A DNA stretch of 5,319 nucleotides from CAYRFE01 sp964539615 (GTDB lineage Bacteria > Macinerneyibacteriota > Macinerneyibacteria > Macinerneyibacteriales > CAYRFE01), in contig CAZIJP010000165.1 in the NCBI GenBank assembly GCA_964539615.1, positions 1-5,319 on the forward strand. Direction: 5' to 3'. The notes beneath the pieces are model-generated. The model had not been told where the DNA came from. It saw nothing but the letters and a program-made list of their open reading frames with translations, and searched no databases. This document shows positions 1 through 5,319 of the stretch, piece by piece. The first letter of the stretch is position 1; each line of letters starts with the position of its first letter. Both the position numbers and the translations under genes were made by a program.

Positions 1-48
1 CATCCCTTTTTTCTTATTTTCCGGTTTTCGTCTTATTAGTTCAAAAAG

Positions 49-64
49 CCGAAGCTAACTTCGG
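49..64. terminator. Perfect 6-bp hairpin, terminator-like only when read on the minus strand
   Basis: CCGAAG (49-54) and CTTCGG (59-64) are exact inverted repeats around a 4-nt loop, CTAA. On the plus strand the stem is followed by GGGAATTG with no T-run, so it is not a standard intrinsic terminator for a gene ending to the left. On the minus strand the stem is followed by C and then TTTTT (complement of 43-47), which is the usual shape of an intrinsic terminator. No minus-strand gene is visible to its right, so it would stop antisense transcription, or it may be the remaining half of a bidirectional terminator. The hairpin itself is seen directly; its function is inferred. Confidence 0.4.
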
Positions 65-112
65 GGAATTGAACCCAAATAGATCAAAAGGTATTTGAAC
101 ATATTTTATAAA

Positions 113-141
113 TTGACAAGTTATTTTACGGAGGTTATCAT
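113..141 (+). promoter_or_regulatory. Sigma70-type promoter for the PAS/HisKA gene
   Basis: A perfect -35 hexamer TTGACA (113-118) is separated by exactly 17 bp from TATCAT (136-141), which matches the -10 consensus at 5 of 6 positions. Transcription would begin near position 148, about 50 nt before the ATG at 200. The site decides the gene start: the longer reading frame, opening at a TTG at 95, lies upstream of this promoter and has no good ribosome binding site, so it is unlikely to be used. Confidence 0.65.
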
Positions 142-153
142 AATTGTTAAGCA

Positions 154-183
154 CCGTTCGTTCAGCGTGAAAACGATCAACGG
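154..183 (+). promoter_or_regulatory. Possible stem-loop in the 5' UTR of the PAS/HisKA gene
   Basis: CCGTT (154-158) pairs with AACGG (179-183), and the adjacent CGTT (159-162) pairs with AACG (172-175). This gives nine base pairs with a 3-nt bulge (176-178) and a 9-nt loop. It lies between the predicted transcription start (about 148) and the Shine-Dalgarno (190-193), which stays outside the stem. It could affect mRNA stability or be a protein-binding inverted repeat, or it could be chance. Confidence 0.25.
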
Positions 184-189
184 ACACGT

Positions 190-193
190 GGAG
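190..193 (+). promoter_or_regulatory. Ribosome binding site selecting the ATG at 200
   Basis: GGAG (190-193) is followed by six A residues and then ATG at 200, which is near-ideal spacing. The TTG at 95 has only AAAGG a few bases upstream and precedes the promoter. This site supports the 437-residue protein over the 472-residue reading. Confidence 0.7.
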
Positions 194-199
194 AAAAAA

Positions 200-1513
200 A
201 TGCATATCGATTTGCGCACGTTGACATTATTATTAAGCGTAACCAACATCCTTCAGGTTATAATCCTCTATATCCATTATAAGATCAATAAAGCCTACAA
301 CGGCTTGAATTACTGGCTTGCGGGATTTGCCGTAATTGCCGTAGGCTCTCTTATGCTGTTGATGCGCGATATTTCATCGATTCGGAATTACACGATCGTT
401 CTGTCAAACTTCCTTCTTATTCTCGGGATCATTTTTGTCTATATCGGCTGTATGAGGTTTTTTAACAGAAAAACATCGTTGGTTCCGTTATTGACCCTCA
501 ACATCATCGGACATGCGGTGATCGGATATTATACTTTTTTTAACGATGATATTTCATCCCGTATCGTATTTTTTTCTTTGGTAGCCGCTATCGTAGCATT
601 GACTGGATCTTACGGCGTCTTCAAACATGCTCCGCGAAGCATATTGTCATCATCTAAATTCCTGTCGCTTCTACTCTTTATCTACGGCATTTTTTACGGA
701 TTTCGCTGTATGGTCACTATCATTTATCCGAACACCGTTCATTTTTTTGATCCGTCTTTATTGCAGGTAATGACACTGTTCTCCTCCTATCTGGAGGCTA
801 TTGTCCTGCCTTTTGCGCTTATAACTATGGTCAATCACCGAATTCGCATTGAATATCAGGAAGCATCGGAACATATTGCAACGATATTTGATACCTCTCC
901 GGATGCCATTTTAGTAAGTAATTATAAAGATGGCAGAATAATAAATATCAACAAAAGTTTTACAACGCTTACCGGCTACACCTCCGAAGATTGTTTGGGT
1001 AAGACGACTACCGAACTTTCAATTTGGAGCGACCCTAAAGACCGCGATACCTTTGTGAAGGCTCTTACTGCCGAAAACCCTGTTTTTAATCACGAGGCAA
1101 TACTTTTCAGAAAAGACAAAACACACTTGATAGGGCTAATTTCTGCAAAGATCATCACTATTCAAGGCAAGCGTTTTATCATCAGCGTTACAAAAGATAT
1201 CACCGAACGCAAAGAAGCGGAATTAAAGGCGCTTGGTAATGAACAGAAAAACACCGCCCTTGCGATGGCCGTAACGGCAAATCACGAGATCAAACAACCG
1301 CTTTCCGTCATCAAAGGCGCATTCGGTCTCATCACCGGAAAACTGAATTTAGAAGATGTGGCTACACAAAAGCATATCGCCACCGTTAACACTGCATTGG
1401 CAGAGATCGAAACGATCCTTGCAAAAATGCGAGACCTAGAAAACACCGAAAATATCATCTTCAAATCGTATATCGGCAACAATACCATGATCAATATTAA
1501 CAAAAAACAGTAA
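200..1513 (+). CDS. Seven-helix membrane PAS sensor with HisKA-like domain and no ATPase domain
   Basis: This 437-aa inner-membrane protein is probably a signal receiver. I see about seven hydrophobic helices (near residues 5-25, 37-56, 65-86, 94-113, 119-139, 153-175, 187-210), and then a cytoplasmic PAS domain (about 222-337). The PAS domain opens with FDTSPDAILVSN, contains NKSFTTLTGYTSED and ends VTKDITERKEAE. Residues 350-415 resemble a HisKA dimerisation helix pair with an H-box, NHEIKQPL, whose candidate phospho-acceptor is His362. Sensor kinases normally continue with a HATPase_c domain of 100 or more residues. Here only about 22 residues follow, with no N-, G1-, F- or G2-box, so autophosphorylation is not expected. 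The tail (IIFKSYIGNNTMI) looks like an ordered end rather than random sequence, and I recall similar short H-box proteins, so a natural kinase-less form seems likelier than a truncation. ATG 200 is chosen from its ribosome binding site and upstream promoter. The signal and partner are unknown. The gene is visibly more AT-rich than the ABC genes in its membrane part. Confidence 0.8.
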   Translation: MHIDLRTLTLLLSVTNILQVIILYIHYKINKAYNGLNYWLAGFAVIAVGSLMLLMRDISSIRNYTIVLSNFLLILGIIFVYIGCMRFFNRKTSLVPLLTLNIIGHAVIGYYTFFNDDISSRIVFFSLVAAIVALTGSYGVFKHAPRSILSSSKFLSLLLFIYGIFYGFRCMVTIIYPNTVHFFDPSLLQVMTLFSSYLEAIVLPFALITMVNHRIRIEYQEASEHIATIFDTSPDAILVSNYKDGRIININKSFTTLTGYTSEDCLGKTTTELSIWSDPKDRDTFVKALTAENPVFNHEAILFRKDKTHLIGLISAKIITIQGKRFIISVTKDITERKEAELKALGNEQKNTALAMAVTANHEIKQPLSVIKGAFGLITGKLNLEDVATQKHIATVNTALAEIETILAKMRDLENTENIIFKSYIGNNTMININKKQ

Positions 1514-1612
1514 TCGGCTTATTACAAATCCCTCCGGTGATCTTAATTGTCGGATATTTCAGGACACTAAACAGCACTTGCACTTAATAAAATTTTGATT
1601 TGTCCCAAAATA

Positions 1613-1654
1613 TTGAAAATTATCTCTTGCGCACCGTATTTTTTTAGGTATAGT
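1613..1654 (+). promoter_or_regulatory. Candidate promoter(s) for the ABC exporter pair
   Basis: Two overlapping hexamer pairs are plausible. TTGAAA (1613-1618) lies 18 bp before TATTTT (1637-1642), and TTGCGC (1627-1632) lies 16 bp before TATAGT (1649-1654). The second has the better -10 (5 of 6), the first the better -35 (5 of 6). Either would leave a leader of roughly 110-120 nt before the ATG at 1770. Neither is as good as the promoter at 113-141. Confidence 0.3.
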
Positions 1655-1756
1655 AAATGGACAAATTTATTAGGAAGAAGCGATGAAGAAGTAAATCTTT
1701 ACATATCAGACCGATCCGGTTGCAACAAACGATCACGTTTACACTATTATTATACA

Positions 1757-1763
1757 TAAGGAG
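1757..1763 (+). promoter_or_regulatory. Ribosome binding site of the first ABC gene
   Basis: TAAGGAG (1757-1763) sits six bases before the ATG at 1770. It is a near-perfect anti-16S match and fixes the start of the first ABC gene. Confidence 0.85.
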
Positions 1764-1769
1764 TTCGTT

Positions 1770-3530
1770 ATGTCACGGTTTAACACATTACTTCGTTATC
1801 TGAAAAGGCTTTGGCCGTATATCAATGCTTATAAAGGCCAATTCGCGATCGGGTTTATCCTGATGCTTTTTGTCTCATTCGGGCAATTGGCCGGCCCGCT
1901 CATACTGCGTCATATCATTGACGTCAGCATGAAAGACAAAAACATGAACGATATGATCCTTTTCGGCGTTCTTTATCTCGGCGTGGTGATCGTGATGGGA
2001 GTATTTACCTATTTCGAGACGATCATCATTGCCAAACTCGGACTGAATGTGGTCATCCGCATCAAAAACGATATTTTTAAGCATCTGTTGGAACTACCGG
2101 TGTCCTTTTTCGACAAACACCAGGTCGGCGAACTTATGGCACGCGTGGAAGGCGACACCGAACGGGTAAAAGAACTGTTCTCCCGCGTTGCACTTATGAT
2201 AATGAGCAACGTGCTGTTCTTCGTGGGGATGTTTGTGATATTCTTTTACATGAATCCCACACTCGCTACCTACCTATTGATCCCCGTGCCGTTTGTGATG
2301 ACGATCATTTTTATCGTGTTCGGCTATATGCGCAAATTTTATAAAAAGATCCGCGTTCTGTATGCCGATATCGTCGGCATTCTCACGGAGTATATGCAGG
2401 CGATATTCCTCGTTCAATTATACGATCGTGCAAAACATGTTTTAGGGATTCTTGATAAAAAGGCACGTGAAAAACGCGGGTATGAAATAAAAGCATCGTT
2501 GCTCGAGTATTCATTTTTCGGATTTCTGCAGTTCCTTATCGGCACGGTGCTTATCATAGTGATCATAAAAATGCTCGCGCCGGGTATCATCGCAGGAGCC
2601 GTTACGCTCGGCACGCTTGTGGTGTTCATCGATTACAGCCGCAGGTTGTTTGAACCGCTTATGGCGATCGCCGAGAACATCCGCAACATTCAGCAGGCAT
2701 CGGTGTCGCTCAAACGTATCTTCGATATCCTCGACCTGCCGTCTGAACATACCCCTACAGAAAAAAAACCGGTTCGGTTTGAACGCGAGATACGGTTTGA
2801 CAACGTCACGTTTGCGTATAAGGAAGACGAACCCGTTTTGAAGAACGTATCGTTCACCATTCCGAAAGGAAAGACCGTCGCCCTCGTCGGGCCGTCGGGA
2901 AGCGGGAAGACCACCACGATCAGTTTGCTCACCGGATTTTACACGATAAACGGCGGATCGATCACCGTAGACGGCGTGCCGATAACCGATTTCGATCTTC
3001 ACGAATGGCGTGAAAAGGTCGGACTTGTGCTGCAGGACATTTACCTGTTCCCGGGCAATATCCTTGAAAATATCCGCGTGTATAACGACAGCATATCAGG
3101 CGACTCCGTTGACCGCGCCGTCACTACCGTGCATGCCGATGATTTCATCGCACGTCTGGACAACGGACTCATGACCGAACTGCACGAACGCGGCCAGAAC
3201 ATTTCTATGGGCGAAAAACAGCTTTTGAGCTTTGCACGCGCTCTGGCTTTCTCGCCTGAGATTATCGTGATGGATGAGGCCACGGCTTCGATCGACGTTA
3301 CCACTGAAAAAAAGATACAAGACAGCATGCACACATTGCTGAAAGGGAAAACCGCCGTGATCGTGGCGCACCGCTTGTCGTCCATCATGCAGGCGGACAT
3401 GATACTCTTCTTCAAAGACGGAGAGATCATCGCACGCGGCACCCATGCCGAACTGCTCGAATCAAGCGACGATTACGCAAATCTGGTTCGCCTGCAATTT
3501 ATGCAGCGCACCGAGCCGGTATTGGAATAA
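1770..3530 (+). CDS. ABC exporter half-transporter with catalytic Walker B and degenerate signature
   Basis: This 586-aa inner-membrane protein is a type I exporter half-transporter: an ABC transmembrane domain (about 20-300, six helices) followed by a nucleotide-binding domain (about 340-575). The intracellular coupling region shows FFDKHQVGELMARVEGD (113-129). In the ATPase domain I see A-loop Tyr350, Walker A GPSGSGKTT (374-382, Lys380), Q-loop Gln422, X-loop TELHERG (469-475), Walker B Asp502 with catalytic Glu503, D-loop SID (507-509) and H-loop His534. The signature is ISMGE (478-482) instead of LSGGQ, so it is degenerate. This combination, including GEKQLLSFARAL and DEATASID, is typical of the catalytic-glutamate partner in heterodimeric exporters such as BmrD, LmrD, TM288 and MdlB. 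It most likely pairs with the product of the next gene, 12 nt downstream, to export a drug, lipid or other hydrophobic compound; the substrate cannot be deduced. The start is set by TAAGGAG at 1757-1763. No disruption is seen. Confidence 0.93.
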   Translation: MSRFNTLLRYLKRLWPYINAYKGQFAIGFILMLFVSFGQLAGPLILRHIIDVSMKDKNMNDMILFGVLYLGVVIVMGVFTYFETIIIAKLGLNVVIRIKNDIFKHLLELPVSFFDKHQVGELMARVEGDTERVKELFSRVALMIMSNVLFFVGMFVIFFYMNPTLATYLLIPVPFVMTIIFIVFGYMRKFYKKIRVLYADIVGILTEYMQAIFLVQLYDRAKHVLGILDKKAREKRGYEIKASLLEYSFFGFLQFLIGTVLIIVIIKMLAPGIIAGAVTLGTLVVFIDYSRRLFEPLMAIAENIRNIQQASVSLKRIFDILDLPSEHTPTEKKPVRFEREIRFDNVTFAYKEDEPVLKNVSFTIPKGKTVALVGPSGSGKTTTISLLTGFYTINGGSITVDGVPITDFDLHEWREKVGLVLQDIYLFPGNILENIRVYNDSISGDSVDRAVTTVHADDFIARLDNGLMTELHERGQNISMGEKQLLSFARALAFSPEIIVMDEATASIDVTTEKKIQDSMHTLLKGKTAVIVAHRLSSIMQADMILFFKDGEIIARGTHAELLESSDDYANLVRLQFMQRTEPVLE

Positions 3531-3534
3531 GGAG
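3528..3534 (+). promoter_or_regulatory. Ribosome binding site of the second ABC gene, overlapping a stop codon
   Basis: TAAGGAG (3528-3534) includes the TAA stop of the first ABC gene and lies eight bases before the ATG at 3543. Ribosomes finishing the first gene end on the second gene's Shine-Dalgarno. This favours translational coupling and balanced production of the two subunits. Confidence 0.8.
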
Positions 3535-3542
3535 ATAATGGT

Positions 3543-5300
3543 ATGAATCATATACAATGGATATGGAAAATATGGAAGGAACGCAAGGGGCTTATCCTTT
3601 TGCTTTTCTTTCTCACGCTCACCTCAAGCGCCGTAGCAGTGATCTACCCGTATGTCTTCATGAAGCTTATTGACCTGCTCACGAAGGTACTCGGCGATCC
3701 GGGCTCGGTGACCAACCCCTACGGCGAGATCAATAAGATACTCATGATACTGTTGGCCGTGGGTTTGAGCGGCTTTATCGCATCGTTTTTCCCCGGTATT
3801 CGCGGCGCCACCAATGTGGTGTTTGAATACCTTATACGCAAAAAATACTTTGCCAAGATACTCGGCAAGGATTACCTGTTCTTTCAGAAATTCAAGACGG
3901 GCGACCTTGTTACGCGCCTGACCAGCGACATCACCGAATTTTCGAGCGTGTCGTGGTTCTTATGCTCGGGCATATTCAGGGCGGTGGAGTCATTCAGCAA
4001 GATCGCGTTTTGCCTTGCCATGATGTTTGCCATCAACGGGAAGCTCACCCTGCTCTCGATCATTCCCCTGCCGATCATGATTCTCATCTTCTATCTCACG
4101 GAAGATAAGATATACAATACGTTCAGGAAAAATCAGGAAGCCATCAGTCAGATCAACAATCAGCTTGAACTGAGCTTTTCCGGCGTGCGCATCATCAAAG
4201 CATTCGCCTGTGAGAAAAAATACCATCGCTTTTTTGACGACGCCCTTGCCCGCCGTTTCAAGACGGAATTGACCGTCATCAAACTTGATACCATTCTCGG
4301 GCTGGTGTTTCAATACATCGATTATTTTGCGCAGATGGGCGTTATTTTCTTCGGCGGATATATGGTCATTCAGGGAGATGTGTCTGTCGGTGTGTTCTAT
4401 GCATTTTACACATATCTGGGCATGCTCATCTTCCCGATACTGGACATCCCGCAGCTATTCATTTCCGGCAAACGCGCATTCGTGAATATCGACCGTCTTG
4501 AAGAGATCGACAATACTTCGAAATACCCCGATACGGGGAAAAAGTTACCAGTGACTGCGATCGAATCGATAAAATTCTCAAACGTCACCTTCTTCCACGA
4601 AGGACGCACGGTACCGGTGGTAGATAATCTCTCATTTGAAGTTAATCGTGGGGATAAGGTTGTAGTGGTCGGGCCGGTCGGAGCGGGAAAATCGACCCTT
4701 TTGGGGCTCTTAACGGGGTATCTGCCGCCACACTCGGGAACGATAGAGATAAACGGCATGCCGCTTGATACAATCGACCTCACCTCTTTCCGCGAGAAGA
4801 TCGGCTATGTCCCGCAAGACCCGATATTGTTCAGCGGTACCTTACGAGAGAACATTGCGTTCGGTAAAGATGAAATGAGCGAAGCGGATTTCAACGATGC
4901 CGTGGCGATATCGCAGATGCGGTCGGAGATCGAATCATTCACTCAAAAAGACGAGACCCGCGTGGGGCAGCGTGGCGTGAGTGTGTCGGGCGGTCAAAAA
5001 CAACGCTTGGCTATAGCACGCGCATTGGTGAGAAAACCTGAGCTGCTGTTGCTTGACGATATCACCGCAAGCCTCGATGCGGAGAACGAAGCGCGCCTGT
5101 GGAATGACATCAATGTCAATTTCAAGGAGATCACCTGCTTCACCGTGTCGCACCGCCTGTCTACGATACAATTCGGCGATACCGTGCTGTACATCGACAA
5201 CGGCGCGTTGGTCGGTCACGGAAGCCATGAGGAAATGCTGCGCAACCCGTCATACGAGACGTTCATATCGGCGCATTTCAATCATGCGGCTGCTGAATAA
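3543..5300 (+). CDS. ABC exporter half-transporter with canonical signature and degenerate Walker B
   Basis: This 585-aa inner-membrane protein is the likely partner of the preceding ABC protein. It has the same type I layout: six helices in an ABC transmembrane domain (about 15-305) and a nucleotide-binding domain (about 340-578). The coupling region reads FFQKFKTGDLVTRLTSDI (113-130). Motifs are Walker A GPVGAGKST (377-385, Lys383), Q-loop Gln425, X-loop TRVGQRG (472-478), canonical signature VSGGQ (481-485), Walker B Asp505, D-loop SLD (510-512) and H-loop His537. The residue after the Walker B aspartate is Asp506 (LLLLDDITASLD), where an active ATPase has Glu. His352 stands at the A-loop position held by Tyr350 in the partner. 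These features match the degenerate-site subunits of heterodimeric exporters (BmrC, LmrC, TM287, MdlA). Its signature would complete the partner's active ATP site. About 25 residues of soluble loop between helices 1 and 2 (near 41-65) are longer than in the partner. The substrate is unknown. It is co-transcribed with the upstream gene and no terminator follows within the window. Confidence 0.93.
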   Translation: MNHIQWIWKIWKERKGLILLLFFLTLTSSAVAVIYPYVFMKLIDLLTKVLGDPGSVTNPYGEINKILMILLAVGLSGFIASFFPGIRGATNVVFEYLIRKKYFAKILGKDYLFFQKFKTGDLVTRLTSDITEFSSVSWFLCSGIFRAVESFSKIAFCLAMMFAINGKLTLLSIIPLPIMILIFYLTEDKIYNTFRKNQEAISQINNQLELSFSGVRIIKAFACEKKYHRFFDDALARRFKTELTVIKLDTILGLVFQYIDYFAQMGVIFFGGYMVIQGDVSVGVFYAFYTYLGMLIFPILDIPQLFISGKRAFVNIDRLEEIDNTSKYPDTGKKLPVTAIESIKFSNVTFFHEGRTVPVVDNLSFEVNRGDKVVVVGPVGAGKSTLLGLLTGYLPPHSGTIEINGMPLDTIDLTSFREKIGYVPQDPILFSGTLRENIAFGKDEMSEADFNDAVAISQMRSEIESFTQKDETRVGQRGVSVSGGQKQRLAIARALVRKPELLLLDDITASLDAENEARLWNDINVNFKEITCFTVSHRLSTIQFGDTVLYIDNGALVGHGSHEEMLRNPSYETFISAHFNHAAAE

Positions 5301-5312
5301 ACGATATGATTT

Positions 5313-5317
5313 AAGGA
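5313..5317 (+). promoter_or_regulatory. Possible ribosome binding site of a gene beyond the window
   Basis: AAGGA (5313-5317) occurs 12 nt after the TAA of the second ABC gene. There is no hairpin terminator between them, and the spacing resembles that between the two ABC genes. It suggests the operon continues, but the start codon would lie beyond position 5319. Confidence 0.35.
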
Positions 5318-5319
5318 AA

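Larger units (their letters stand above)
1514..1769. other. AT-rich 256-nt intergenic region
   Basis: No gene of meaningful length fits here on either strand. Visible items are a tandem 6-bp repeat GCACTT (1574-1579, 1580-1585), a weak AT-rich inverted repeat ATTTTG/CAAAAT (1592-1597 and 1606-1611), candidate promoter hexamers around 1613-1654, and two micro-ORFs at 1657-1694. I find no convincing GC-rich hairpin with a T-run to end the PAS/HisKA transcript, so readthrough into the ABC genes cannot be excluded. Confidence 0.5.

Noticed and set aside
55..78. GGGTTCAATTCCC on the minus strand resembles the T-loop of a tRNA or tmRNA, followed by a terminator-like hairpin.
   Set aside because: Only three stem pairs form, and no acceptor, D-arm or anticodon arm can be folded from the adjoining bases. 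A tmRNA body would have to lie inside the first gene.
95..199. TTG-initiated N-terminal extension of the first gene.
   Set aside because: It contains the best promoter in the window and lacks a good ribosome binding site; ATG 200 is better on both counts.
1592..1611. ATTTTG/CAAAAT inverted repeat as a terminator of the first gene.
   Set aside because: The stem is six AT-rich pairs with an 8-nt loop and no T-run after it, too weak to call.
1720..1750. TTGCAA (1720-1725) and TATTAT (1745-1750) as a promoter for the ABC genes.
   Set aside because: The spacer is 19 bp and transcription would start at or inside the ribosome binding site, so the hexamers around 1613-1654 are preferred.
2511..3002. 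A 163-codon open frame on the minus strand inside the first ABC gene.
   Set aside because: It is antisense to the conserved ATP-binding domain, its residues are rich in Arg and His as expected of a shadow frame, and it shows no recognisable motif.
3538..3546. A three-codon frame ATG GTA TGA whose stop overlaps the start of the second ABC gene.
   Set aside because: It begins only three bases after the Shine-Dalgarno, too close for initiation, and the ATG at 3543 has proper spacing and opens the full protein.

Overview
The window reads as bacterial chromosomal DNA with three plus-strand genes and good Shine-Dalgarno sites. Codon and base use is moderate in GC, with AT-rich gaps between the transcription units. 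There is no rRNA, tRNA, IS or CRISPR marker, so the organism cannot be fixed. The style of the first protein (a seven-helix N-terminus beginning MHIDLRTL, then PAS, then a short H-box domain) reminds me of signalling proteins from spirochaetes and some other environmental Gram-negative lineages. That is recollection, not proof.

Layout. Positions 1-199 are non-coding: a T-rich stretch, a perfect 6-bp hairpin (49-64), and a strong sigma70-type promoter (TTGACA, 17-bp spacer, TATCAT; 113-141). The promoter is followed by a possible 5' UTR stem-loop and a clear ribosome binding site. Positions 200-1513 encode a membrane PAS/HisKA sensor of 437 aa that stops before any kinase ATPase domain. Positions 1514-1769 are an AT-rich gap holding only a weak candidate promoter and two micro-ORFs. 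Positions 1770-3530 and 3543-5300 encode two half-size ABC exporters of almost equal length (586 and 585 aa). They are 12 nt apart, and the second gene's Shine-Dalgarno overlaps the first gene's stop codon. The last bases (AAGGA, 5313-5317) look like a ribosome binding site for a further gene just outside the window.

How the genes fit together. The two ABC proteins have complementary defects. The first has the catalytic Walker B glutamate but a degenerate signature (ISMGE). The second has a good signature (VSGGQ) but aspartate in place of the glutamate and histidine at the A-loop aromatic position. Paired head to tail they would give one intact and one degenerate ATP site, as in the known heterodimeric exporters BmrC/BmrD, LmrC/LmrD, TM287/288 and MdlA/MdlB. 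The substrate cannot be read from the sequence. A functional link to the PAS/HisKA protein is possible but unsupported: it has its own promoter and a 256-nt gap follows it.

Nothing here amounts to a clearly new system. The points most worth a second look are the kinase-less H-box sensor and the degenerate-site features of the ABC pair.
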